Positions 49,393 to 57,123 of a DNA stretch of 64,000 nucleotides are shown here, piece after piece. The notes under the pieces are model-generated. The model was given only the letters and a program-made list of their open reading frames with translations. It ran no database searches and was not told the origin of the DNA. Source of the stretch: Pseudomonas koreensis (GTDB taxonomy: Bacteria > Pseudomonadota > Gammaproteobacteria > Pseudomonadales > Pseudomonadaceae). Every line of letters begins with the position of its first letter. Positions within the stretch are counted from its first letter, which is position 1. The DNA is taken from the NCBI RefSeq assembly GCF_025447595.1, contig NZ_JAOEJU010000007.1, positions 157,778 through 221,777 on the forward strand, given 5' to 3'. The position numbers and the translations under genes are program-made.

Positions 49393-50544
49393 ATGATTTG
49401 CCCCAACAGCGCCAAACCCGGCATCAAGCCATTCAGCCAGCTTCAGCACCCGCGTGAAGTAATCCGCCAATTCACCCCGAACTGGTTCGCCGCGACCATG
49501 GGCACCGGCGTGCTGGCGTTGGCGCTGGCGCAATTGCCGGTGTCCATTCCCGGCCTGCACGCCGTGGCCGAAGGGCTGTGGCTGTTCAACATTCTGTTGT
49601 TCGTGCTGTTTACCGCTGCCTACGCCGCACGCTGGATTCTTTTCTTCGACGAGGCGCGGCGGATTTTCGGGCATTCCACGGTTTCGATGTTCTTCGGCAC
49701 CATTCCCATGGGCCTGGCGACCATCATCAACGGTTTTCTGCTGTTCGGTCTGCCGCGTTGGGGCGATGGTGTGATTCACCTCGCCGAAGCACTGTGGTGG
49801 CTGGACGTGGCGATGTCGCTGGCCTGCGGTGTGCTGATCCCCTACATGATGTTCACCCGTCAGGAGCACAGCATCGATCAGATGACGGCGGTGTGGCTGC
49901 TTCCGGTGGTGGCGGCGGAAGTGGCAGCCGCCAGCGGCGGATTGCTCGCGCCGCATCTGGCGGATGCCCACGCGCAACTGGTGGTGCTGGTGACCAGTTA
50001 CGTGCTCTGGGCCTTTTCCCTGCCGGTGGCGTTCAGCATCCTGACCATCCTGTTGCTGCGCATGGCCTTGCACAAACTGCCTCACGAAAACATGGCGGCC
50101 TCGAGCTGGCTCGCTCTGGGGCCGATCGGCACCGGCGCTCTGGGCATGTTGCTGCTGGGCGGCGACGCTCCAGCGATCTTCGCAGCGAACGGTCTGCCAG
50201 GCATCGGCGAAATGGCGTCGGGCCTGGGGCTGGTCGCCGGGATTACGCTGTGGGGCTTCGGCTTGTGGTGGATGTTGATGGCGCTGCTGATCACCGTGCG
50301 CTACTTGCGTGACGGCATTCCGTTCAACCTTGGCTGGTGGGGATTTACTTTTCCGCTGGGTGTTTACTCGCTGGCCACTCTGAAACTCGGCAGCACCTTG
50401 CACCTGACTTTTTTCAACGTGGCCGGTTGCTCGCTGGTGGGATTGCTGGCGGTGATGTGGCTGATTGTCGGTAAACGCACGCTGCAAGGTGCGTGGCGCG
50501 GCGAGCTGTTTGTTTCACCGTGCATTGCAGGTTTGAAGAAATAA
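49393..50544 (+). CDS. TDT family transporter (TehA/SSU1-like anion channel)
   Basis: 383 residues, about 10 TM helices, with FTPNWFAATMGTGVLALAL and FFGTIPMGLATIINGF, characteristic of the tellurite-resistance/dicarboxylate (C4-dicarboxylate or sulfite) transporter family. The second of two adjacent ATGs is chosen: AGGAG is 6 nt before 49393 but only 3 nt before 49390. Substrate not determined; sulfite or an organic anion is plausible. Confidence 0.88.
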   Translation: MICPNSAKPGIKPFSQLQHPREVIRQFTPNWFAATMGTGVLALALAQLPVSIPGLHAVAEGLWLFNILLFVLFTAAYAARWILFFDEARRIFGHSTVSMFFGTIPMGLATIINGFLLFGLPRWGDGVIHLAEALWWLDVAMSLACGVLIPYMMFTRQEHSIDQMTAVWLLPVVAAEVAAASGGLLAPHLADAHAQLVVLVTSYVLWAFSLPVAFSILTILLLRMALHKLPHENMAASSWLALGPIGTGALGMLLLGGDAPAIFAANGLPGIGEMASGLGLVAGITLWGFGLWWMLMALLITVRYLRDGIPFNLGWWGFTFPLGVYSLATLKLGSTLHLTFFNVAGCSLVGLLAVMWLIVGKRTLQGAWRGELFVSPCIAGLKK

Positions 50545-50654
50545 CCTGCAAAGATTAGGTAATGTGTGGCCTGGATCGCGGTTCGAGATTCTTATAAGCG
50601 TAGCCAGGCCACTCGCTACCTTCTCTTTCCAAAAACAACAGGGTCACACGGAAG

Positions 50655-52529
50655 ATGAGTCACCCCTCACAGTTCAACCTGCTGCGTACCCGGCGCTTCC
50701 TGCCGTTCTTCATCACCCAGTCGCTGGGCGCGTTCAACGACAACGTGTTCAAGCAGTCGCTGATCCTCGCCATTCTCTATCGGCTGACCATCGAAGGTGA
50801 CCGTTCGATCTGGGTCAACCTTTGCGCGCTGCTGTTTATCCTGCCGTTCTTCCTGTTTTCGGCGCTGGCCGGGCAGTTCGGGGAAAAATTCGCCAAGGAC
50901 GCGTTGATTCGTCTGATCAAACTGGCGGAGATCGCCATCATGGCCGTGGGATCCGTCGGCTTCCTGTTCGATCACCTGTCGCTGATGCTGGTGGCGCTGT
51001 TCGCCATGGGCACGCACTCGGCGCTGTTCGGGCCGGTGAAGTATTCGATCCTGCCGCAGGCGCTGCGCGAGGATGAGTTGGTCGGCGGCAACGGGCTGGT
51101 GGAGATGGGCACGTTCCTGGCCATTCTGGCCGGGACCATCGGCGCCGGGGTGATGATGTCGTCGGCCAATTACGCGCCGGTGGTGTCCGCCGCGATTGTC
51201 GGCATCGCCGTGCTGGGTTATCTGGCCAGTCGCAGCATTCCTCGCGCCGCAGCGGCGACCCCTGAAATGCGCCTGAACTGGAACATCTTCAGTCAGTCGT
51301 GGGCGACCTTGAAACTCGGCCTGGGGCAGACGCCTGCGGTGTCGCGCTCGATCGTCGGCAACTCGTGGTTCTGGTTCGTCGGGGCGATTTATCTGACGCA
51401 GATCCCGGCTTATGCCAAGGAGTGGATGCACGGGGATGAAACCGTAGTCACCCTGATCCTTACCGTGTTTTCGGTCGGTATCGCGCTGGGTTCGATGCTG
51501 TGCGAAAAGCTGTCCGGACGCAAAGTCGAGATCGGCCTGGTGCCGTTTGGCTCGTTCGGCCTGACGGTTTTCGGGCTGTTGCTGTGGTGGCATTCCGGTG
51601 GAATTCCAGAAAGCGCTGTTGGCCATAGCTGGACCGAAGTGCTGAGTTTCGGCCATGCCTGGGCGGTGTTGATCGATGTGCTGGGTCTCGGGATCTTCGG
51701 CGGTTTCTACATCGTGCCGCTGTACGCGCTGATCCAGTCGCGCACCGCCGAGAACGAGCGGGCGCGGGTAATTGCCGCCAACAACATTCTCAACGCGCTG
51801 TTCATGGTGATTTCGGCGATTGTCACCATCGTGTTGTTGAGCGTGGTCAAGCTGTCGATTCCGCAGCTGTTCCTGGTGGTGTCGCTGCTGAATATCGGCG
51901 TCAACGCCTACATCTTCAAGATCGTCCCCGAGTTCAGCATGCGTTTCATGATCTGGCTGCTGAGCCATTCCATGTACCGCGTCGAGCACCGCAACCTAGA
52001 GGCGATTCCCGATGAGGGCGCGGCGCTGCTGGTGTGCAACCACGTGTCGTTCGTCGATGCGTTGCTGATCGGCGGCGCGGTGCGTCGGCCGATTCGCTTT
52101 GTCATGTACTACAAGATCTACAACCTGCCGGTATTGAACTTTATCTTCCGCACGGCGGGGACCATTCCTATCGCCGGACGCCAGGAAGACATCCAGATCT
52201 ACGAAAAGGCCTTCACCCGGATTGCCCGATATCTGAAGGACGGTGAGCTGGTGTGCATCTTCCCGGAAGGCAAGTTGACCGCCGATGGTGAGATCAATGA
52301 ATTCAAAGGCGGGCTGACACGGATTCTCGAAGAGACGCCGGTGCCGGTGATTCCGCTGGCATTGCAGGGGTTGTGGGGGAGTTTCTTCAGTCGCGATCCG
52401 AACAAAGGGGTGTTTCGGCGCTTGTGGTCGCGGGTGACGCTGGTGGCGGGTTCGCCGGTCGCCGTTGAAGCAGCGCAACCGGCGGAACTGCAGGCGTTGG
52501 TCGGGGAATTGCGCGGGACAGTCAGATAA
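50655..52529 (+). CDS. MFS transporter-acyltransferase fusion (LplT/Aas-like)
   Basis: 624 residues. The first about 410 form a 12-TM MFS carrier (GAFNDNVFKQSLI) as in LplT lysophospholipid flippases. The C-terminal about 190 are a PlsC-type acyltransferase with NHVSFVDAL (catalytic His463/Asp468) and FPEGKLT. The design suggests flipping lysophospholipid inward and reacylating it. Unlike E. coli Aas, no acyl-ACP synthetase domain follows. Counterpart of PA3267. Confidence 0.9.
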   Translation: MSHPSQFNLLRTRRFLPFFITQSLGAFNDNVFKQSLILAILYRLTIEGDRSIWVNLCALLFILPFFLFSALAGQFGEKFAKDALIRLIKLAEIAIMAVGSVGFLFDHLSLMLVALFAMGTHSALFGPVKYSILPQALREDELVGGNGLVEMGTFLAILAGTIGAGVMMSSANYAPVVSAAIVGIAVLGYLASRSIPRAAAATPEMRLNWNIFSQSWATLKLGLGQTPAVSRSIVGNSWFWFVGAIYLTQIPAYAKEWMHGDETVVTLILTVFSVGIALGSMLCEKLSGRKVEIGLVPFGSFGLTVFGLLLWWHSGGIPESAVGHSWTEVLSFGHAWAVLIDVLGLGIFGGFYIVPLYALIQSRTAENERARVIAANNILNALFMVISAIVTIVLLSVVKLSIPQLFLVVSLLNIGVNAYIFKIVPEFSMRFMIWLLSHSMYRVEHRNLEAIPDEGAALLVCNHVSFVDALLIGGAVRRPIRFVMYYKIYNLPVLNFIFRTAGTIPIAGRQEDIQIYEKAFTRIARYLKDGELVCIFPEGKLTADGEINEFKGGLTRILEETPVPVIPLALQGLWGSFFSRDPNKGVFRRLWSRVTLVAGSPVAVEAAQPAELQALVGELRGTVR

Positions 52530-52544
52530 TCATTGGCTGTGCCG

Positions 52545-52644
52545 GCCTCATCGCGGGCAAGCCCGGCTCCCACAGGATCTCCAGTGAACATGGATTTTGT
52601 GTACACCCGGAAACCTGTGGGAGCGGGCTTGCCCGCGATGAGGC
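52545..52644. repeat. Paired inverted REP elements
   Basis: GCCTCATCGCGGGCAAGCCC...TCCCACAGG and CCTGTGGGAGCGGGCTTGCC...GATGAGGC, facing each other between the acyltransferase fusion and sugE. Confidence 0.92.
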
Positions 52645-52650
52645 AGTGGC

Positions 52651-52965
52651 TTAAGCGCTGACCTTGAGCCCGATCAGTCCGGTGACGATCAACGCCACAC
52701 TGGCCAGGCGAATCAATGCCATCGATTCGCCAAACAGGATGATCCCGGCAATCACCGTGCCCACGGCACCGACGCCAGTCCAGATCGCGTAAGCCGTGCC
52801 CAGCGGTAACTCCTTCATCGCCAGCCCGAGCAGACCAAGGCTGACCGCCATGGCGGCAACGGTGAGAACGGTCGGAAGCGGACGGGTGAAACCATCGGTG
52901 TATTTCAGGCCGACGGCCCAGCCGACTTCGAACAGGCCGGCGAAAAACAGAATGATCCAGGACAT
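52651..52965 (-). CDS. sugE: SMR family guanidinium exporter (SugE/Gdx)
   Basis: 104 residues, four TM helices, from [16 protein letters not shown], where Glu13 is the conserved H+/substrate-coupling residue. [17 protein letters not shown] and the ending [14 protein letters not shown] fit the SugE/Gdx branch, whose natural substrate is guanidinium, rather than the EmrE branch. A guanidine-II riboswitch lies in its leader, which supports the assignment independently. GGAGG precedes the ATG. Confidence 0.94.
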   Translation of the reverse strand: MSWIILFFAGLFEVGWAVGLKYTDGFTRPLPTVLTVAAMAVSLGLLGLAMKELPLGTAYAIWTGVGAVGTVIAGIILFGESMALIRLASVALIVTGLIGLKVSA

Positions 52966-52984
52966 GAGAGACCTCCATCGATTG

Positions 52985-53037
52985 ACGGGGCCGTCCCCAG
53001 ATTGAAAACTCGATTGAGCCGCAGGGTCGTCCCCGCG
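52985..53037 (-). promoter_or_regulatory. Guanidine-II (mini-ykkC) riboswitch
   Basis: On the minus strand two short hairpins occur: GC-GGGG-ACGA-CCCT-GC (53036-53021, with a G-U pair) and GGGG-ACGG-CCCC (52998-52987), 22 bases apart. Two GC stems with ACGR tetraloops define the guanidine-II class. The second hairpin ends about 20 bases before the sugE start, allowing the ligand-stabilised fold to expose the ribosome binding site. Confidence 0.9.
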
Positions 53038-53083
53038 TGGCGCACATACTACCGAAAATTGTGCGCCGCGCCTTGATCCGGGG

Positions 53084-54049
53084 TCAGTCGGCCGCCTGTT
53101 GCGCCAACGTCTCACGGTCTTCTTTTTCGCTCATCCGTCGGAAGTACGTCGAAAGCAGCGCCCCGGAAATGTTGTGCCACACACTGAACAGCGCGCTCGG
53201 CACCGCCGCCAACGGCGAAAAATGCGCACTGGCCAGCGCAGCTCCCAACCCCGAGTTCTGCATGCCGACTTCCAGCGCCAGGGACTTGCGCTGAGGCAGT
53301 GGCAGGCCGAACAGGCGCCCGGTGAAATAACCCAGCAAATAGCCGAAGCTGTTGTGCAGCATTACCACGGCCATGATCAGCAGGCCGGATTCGGCGATTT
53401 TCGCCTGACTGGCGGCGACCACGGCGGCGACGATGATCACGATACTGACCACTGACACCAGCGGCAACACTTCCACCGCGTGGCGTACCTTGTCACCAAG
53501 CACGCGTTGCGCCACCACGCCGAGGACGATCGGCAGCAGCACCACTTGCAGGATCGACCAGAACAGTTCCATGAACGAAACCGGCAACCAGGCCGAGGCC
53601 AACAGCCAGATCAGTGCCGGCGTCAGCAACGGGGCGAGGAGGGTGGTGACGGCGGCGATGGCCACCGACAGCGCCAGGTCGCCACGGGCCAGCCAGGTCA
53701 TGACGTTCGATGAGGTGCCGCTCGGGCAGCAACCGACCAGAATCACGCCGACGGCGATTTCCGGCGGCAGATGAAAGATCTGGCAGAGCAACCATGCCAT
53801 TCCCGGCATGATCACGAAATGTGCAACCACGCCCAGGGCCACACGCCACGGATGACGGGCGACGGCGGCGAAGTCGTCGAGTTTGAGGGTCAGGCCCATG
53901 CCGAACATCACCAGCCCGAGCAGCGGCACGATCGCGCCTTTGAGACCGAGGAACCAGGTCGGTTGCAGGAACGCGATCACCGCGAAAATCAGTACCCAGT
54001 AAGCGAAGGTGTTGCCGACAAAACGACTCAGTGCAGCCAGTGCGCGCAT
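53084..54049 (-). CDS. Bile acid:sodium symporter (BASS) family protein
   Basis: 321 residues, about ten TM helices; [40 protein letters not shown] and [17 protein letters not shown] are family signatures, the last two close to the sodium site. Bacterial BASS proteins import organic anions (for example pantoate or pyruvate-like acids) with sodium; substrate here unknown. AAGGA lies 7 nt before the ATG. Confidence 0.88.
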   Translation of the reverse strand: MRALAALSRFVGNTFAYWVLIFAVIAFLQPTWFLGLKGAIVPLLGLVMFGMGLTLKLDDFAAVARHPWRVALGVVAHFVIMPGMAWLLCQIFHLPPEIAVGVILVGCCPSGTSSNVMTWLARGDLALSVAIAAVTTLLAPLLTPALIWLLASAWLPVSFMELFWSILQVVLLPIVLGVVAQRVLGDKVRHAVEVLPLVSVVSIVIIVAAVVAASQAKIAESGLLIMAVVMLHNSFGYLLGYFTGRLFGLPLPQRKSLALEVGMQNSGLGAALASAHFSPLAAVPSALFSVWHNISGALLSTYFRRMSEKEDRETLAQQAAD

Positions 54050-54087
54050 GGCCTGTTCCTTATTATTGATAAACGCTACAAAACGAA

Positions 54088-54179
54088 CTGTGGGAGCGAG
54101 CTTGCTCGCGAAAGCGTTGTGTCATTCAACTTATATATTGCCTGACACGGCGCCTTCGCGAGCAAGCTCGCTCCCACAG
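54088..54179. repeat. Paired inverted REP elements
   Basis: CTGTGGGAGCGAGCTTGCTC and GAGCAAGCTCGCTCCCACAG about 40 bases apart, between rdgC (convergent end) and the BASS gene. Confidence 0.92.
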
Positions 54180-54196
54180 ATGAAACACGCTTGGCT

Positions 54197-55117
54197 TTAG
54201 ATGCCCTGCGGCGTCTCTTCACCGCCCAGTGCTTCAACCAGCGCCGGCAGGAAGTCACCGAACGTCAGCATCATCAGGGTGAAACTGGCGTCCAGTTGGC
54301 CGAGGGCTTCGTCGCCGCCGTCCTGTTCCGCCTGATCCTGCAGCAGATCTTCGAATTTCAGGCGCTTGACGGTCATCTTGTCGTCGAGCATGAACGACAG
54401 TTTGTCCTGCCAGGCCAGCGACAGTTGAGTCACCACCTTGCCGGTGCTCAGGTGCAGCTGGATTTCTTCGCTGGTCAGGTCCTGACGCTTGCAACGCACG
54501 ATGCCGCCGTCTTCGTGGGTGTCGCGCAGTTCGCACTCGTCCAGCACGAAGAAGTCCGGGGCGGCTTGCTGGGTGGTGACCCATTCGGTCATCACGGCGG
54601 TCGGCGCGGTTTTCACGGTCAGCGGGCGAACCGGCAGGGTGCCGATCACTTCACGCAGGGTGGAGAGCAGGTCTTCGGCGCGTTTCGGGCTGGCCGAGTT
54701 GACCAGGATCAGGCCCTGTTTCGGCGCGATGGCGGCGAAGGTCGACGAGCGGCGGATAAAGGCGCGCGGCAGGAAGGCCTGGATGATTTCATCCTTGATC
54801 TGATCGCGTTCCTTCTTATAGACCTTGCGCATCTGCTCGGCTTCGATCTCTTCGACCTTTTCCTTGACCGCATCGCGCACGACGCTGCCTGGCAGGATGC
54901 GTTCTTCTTTACGGGCGGAGATCAGCAGGAAATCGCCGCTGACGTGCACCAGTGGTGCATCTTCGCCCTTGCCGAACGGCGCGACGAAACCGTAGGTGGT
55001 CAACTCCTGGCTTGCACATGGACGCGCCAGTTTGGTGGCCAGTGCAGTTTCCAGCGCCTCGGCATCGACAGGCAGGTCTTGGGTCAGGCGATAGATAAGC
55101 AGGTTTTTGAACCACAT
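54197..55117 (-). CDS. rdgC: Recombination-associated protein RdgC
   Basis: 306 residues from [17 protein letters not shown], the usual N terminus. RdgC forms a ring on double-stranded DNA and restrains RecA. Motifs [17 protein letters not shown] and [19 protein letters not shown] support it. The upstream ATG (eight codons earlier) has no ribosome binding site. Length is normal. Confidence 0.95.
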   Translation of the reverse strand: MWFKNLLIYRLTQDLPVDAEALETALATKLARPCASQELTTYGFVAPFGKGEDAPLVHVSGDFLLISARKEERILPGSVVRDAVKEKVEEIEAEQMRKVYKKERDQIKDEIIQAFLPRAFIRRSSTFAAIAPKQGLILVNSASPKRAEDLLSTLREVIGTLPVRPLTVKTAPTAVMTEWVTTQQAAPDFFVLDECELRDTHEDGGIVRCKRQDLTSEEIQLHLSTGKVVTQLSLAWQDKLSFMLDDKMTVKRLKFEDLLQDQAEQDGGDEALGQLDASFTLMMLTFGDFLPALVEALGGEETPQGI

Positions 55118-55227
55118 GGGGTGAGTCTCTCCTTTATACAAAGGGGGGCATTATTGTCTTCGCCGGGTCATAGGCCAACCCTTCTCTAAGCCTTTGGAAG
55201 GGCTAAGAAAATTAATTAAAAAAGTGC

Positions 55228-55256
55228 TTGCCAGAGGTTGGGGCGCTCCGTAGAAT
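55228..55256 (+). promoter_or_regulatory. Promoter of the first tRNA cassette
   Basis: TTGCCA (55228-55233), 17-bp spacer, TAGAAT (55251-55256), followed by a GC-rich GCGCGCC discriminator typical of stable-RNA promoters; 20 bases before the tRNA. Confidence 0.7.
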
Positions 55257-55276
55257 GCGCGCCACACCGAAGCGAA

Positions 55277-55352
55277 GGGTGATTAGCTCAGCTGGGAGAG
55301 CGTCTGCCTTACAAGCAGAATGTCGGCGGTTCGATCCCGTCATCACCCACCA
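55277..55352 (+). tRNA. tRNA-Val (anticodon TAC)
   Basis: 76 nt with acceptor GGGTGAT / ATCACCC, D-arm AGCTCAGCTGGGAGAGC, anticodon loop CTTACAA, T-loop GGTTCGATCCC and encoded CCA. Confidence 0.97.
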
Positions 55353-55371
55353 TTCGTTTCAAGCGTTTCGC

Positions 55372-55448
55372 GCAGCGGTAGTTCAGTCGGTTAGAATACC
55401 GGCCTGTCACGCCGGGGGTCGCGGGTTCGAGTCCCGTCCGCTGCGCCA
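55372..55448 (+). tRNA. tRNA-Asp (anticodon GTC)
   Basis: 77 nt with acceptor GCAGCGG / CCGCTGC, anticodon loop CTGTCAC, T-arm GCGGGTTCGAGTCCCG and encoded CCA. Located 19 bases after tRNA-Val; cotranscribed. Confidence 0.97.
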
Positions 55449-55488
55449 TATTCGGTAACCTGGAACACTGAACGCCAGGTCACCACGG

Positions 55489-55514
55489 AAAAACCCGCCA
55501 AGGCGGGTTTTTTT
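55489..55514 (+). terminator. Terminator of first tRNA cassette
   Basis: AAAAACCCGCC-aa-GGCGGGTTTTTTT. Confidence 0.9.
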
Positions 55515-55638
55515 CTGCCTCGAGTTGTACATGCGGGATGTGTCGTTTCACCGGTTTTCGGATTTATTTGAAAAAAACTTCAATTAAATCAACATATTAC
55601 GAAAATCTGTGGCATAATGCGCCCCGTAACGAAGCGAA

Positions 55639-55714
55639 GGGTGATTAGCTCAGCTGGGAGAGCGTCTGCCTTACAAGCAGAATGTCGGCGGTTCGATCCC
55701 GTCATCACCCACCA
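55639..55714 (+). tRNA. tRNA-Val (anticodon TAC), second copy
   Basis: Identical over 76 nt to the copy at 55277, with CCA encoded. A CATAAT -10 box lies at 55613-55618 upstream. Confidence 0.97.
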
Positions 55715-55733
55715 TTCGTTTCAAGCGTTTCGC

Positions 55734-55810
55734 GCAGCGGTAGTTCAGTCGGTTAGAATACCGGCCTGTCACGCCGGGGGTCGCGGGTTCGAGTCCCGTC
55801 CGCTGCGCCA
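55734..55810 (+). tRNA. tRNA-Asp (anticodon GTC), second copy
   Basis: Identical over 77 nt to the copy at 55372; same 19-base spacer after tRNA-Val. Confidence 0.97.
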
Positions 55811-55850
55811 TATTCGGTAATCTGGAACACTGAACGCCAGATCACCACAG

Positions 55851-55875
55851 AAAGCCCGCCTTGTGCGGGCTTTTT
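55851..55875 (+). terminator. Terminator of second tRNA cassette
   Basis: AAAGCCCGC-cttgt-GCGGGCTTTTT. Confidence 0.88.
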
Positions 55876-55916
55876 GCTGTCCGGGATTTGGCTTTTTGCC
55901 GGGCCAGAACATGAGA

Positions 55917-55944
55917 AAGCGACCATTGACGGTCGCTTTTTTCG
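55917..55944. terminator. Hairpin terminator between tRNA cassette and catalase-like gene
   Basis: AAAGCGACC-attgac-GGTCGCTTTTTT; T-tract best on the plus strand but usable for the leftward catalase-like gene too. Confidence 0.75.
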
Positions 55945-55956
55945 TTTCTGGCGCAG

Positions 55957-57123
55957 CTATTGCGCCGAGTTGCGGCTGTGGCGGTAATCACTCACCGCTT
56001 CATACACCGCTTTGCGCAGCCGATTGATCCCGCCAATCGGGCGATGAGCGTCGATGCCGAACCATGGATTGAACGACAGGTTGTCGCATTGCAGGTTCAG
56101 GGCCGGGGTGTCGAAGTCCTGCGGGGGCAGGGTGATCCGAGCCACAGTCTGAAATGGACTGTCCTGTTCGCGCCATTCGATGCTGGTGTCTTCGATCGGC
56201 ATGTATTTGTTTGCGTCCTGGCGCTGGATCTGCAACACAAAACACGCAGGAATCCGGTCGGTCGACAGCTGTTGATTCAATGCATTGCGCAGGAAGTTCG
56301 GCAGATCCTGGTTCTGTTTCGGCAAGGTGTAAGCGGGGCAGCGCTCCGGATCCGGCATCACCCGGAACTTGGCATTGGCTTCGCCGAACTTGTAGGGCGA
56401 TACCGAGAAATATGTCGTTCTGGTCGGGCTGTCCGGCGGTGGCGACAGGGTTGCCAGTGCAATGAACAGATGCCTGATCTGCCAGCCACGCGGATCCCAC
56501 CCCGGAAAAAACGCCATGACCTTCTTGCCGTCAGCCTGCGCTGCCACATTCTGACGGTACTCTGCGACATCGCTGACAAAGAAGTTCGGGTGACTGAACA
56601 TCACGAAATCCTGTTCGTTCAGACCCTGACGGTCACCCAGCAACTGTTTGCCCGGTACATCGAGCAATTTGAGCGCCATGCCTCGGGCATCGCGGATGCT
56701 GTCGAATTGCGGATAGGCGTTGCCGTTGGACAGGCGCATCGTCGCTTTCCACAGCCTGCCCGGTTCGCTGAAAACGCCTTGGCGCAATTCCTGAGCCAGA
56801 TCCGGCAACACCTGCACGTCGGCCTTCACGCAGCCATGGGCCTTGGCATGGGCATCGCGCAGGTAGCGGGTGCTTTCGCGGTGCTGATCGACGATGCGCA
56901 CCGCGGTCTGAATCACGTCCTGGGTCATGGCGGCTTCGCCATCTGGAATCTGTTCCAGTGCCGACACCGGGCCACGGTGCTGCCAGGCGAACCACGCGGT
57001 GGTCAGGGCCCAGCCGAGCAGGCCGATCACCAGCAGAATCAGCAGGGTTTTGCCCAGTAACCGTCCCAGCCAGAGCCAGAAACGCGCCAGCATCGAAGGT
57101 CTTTTGAAGGAATTGAAGATCAT
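55957..57123 (-). CDS. Catalase-family (SrpA-like) membrane-anchored heme protein
   Basis: 388 residues from MIFNSFKRPS, whose ATG overlaps the upstream stop. A TM anchor (about 18-40) precedes a divergent catalase core: RDAHAKAHG matches the distal-histidine region, HPNFF the Asn region, and RKAVY the Arg-x-x-x-Tyr proximal heme ligand. The protein is short for a true catalase, so peroxidase or dioxygenase-like activity is possible. Coupled to a di-heme cytochrome, pointing to periplasmic heme redox chemistry. Confidence 0.82.
   Translation of the reverse strand: MIFNSFKRPSMLARFWLWLGRLLGKTLLILLVIGLLGWALTTAWFAWQHRGPVSALEQIPDGEAAMTQDVIQTAVRIVDQHRESTRYLRDAHAKAHGCVKADVQVLPDLAQELRQGVFSEPGRLWKATMRLSNGNAYPQFDSIRDARGMALKLLDVPGKQLLGDRQGLNEQDFVMFSHPNFFVSDVAEYRQNVAAQADGKKVMAFFPGWDPRGWQIRHLFIALATLSPPPDSPTRTTYFSVSPYKFGEANAKFRVMPDPERCPAYTLPKQNQDLPNFLRNALNQQLSTDRIPACFVLQIQRQDANKYMPIEDTSIEWREQDSPFQTVARITLPPQDFDTPALNLQCDNLSFNPWFGIDAHRPIGGINRLRKAVYEAVSDYRHSRNSAQ

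Noticed and set aside
55277..55832. tRNA duplication as ICE/prophage attachment site
   Set aside because: No integrase, excisionase or phage genes lie on either side; flanks are core genes (rdgC, catalase-like operon).
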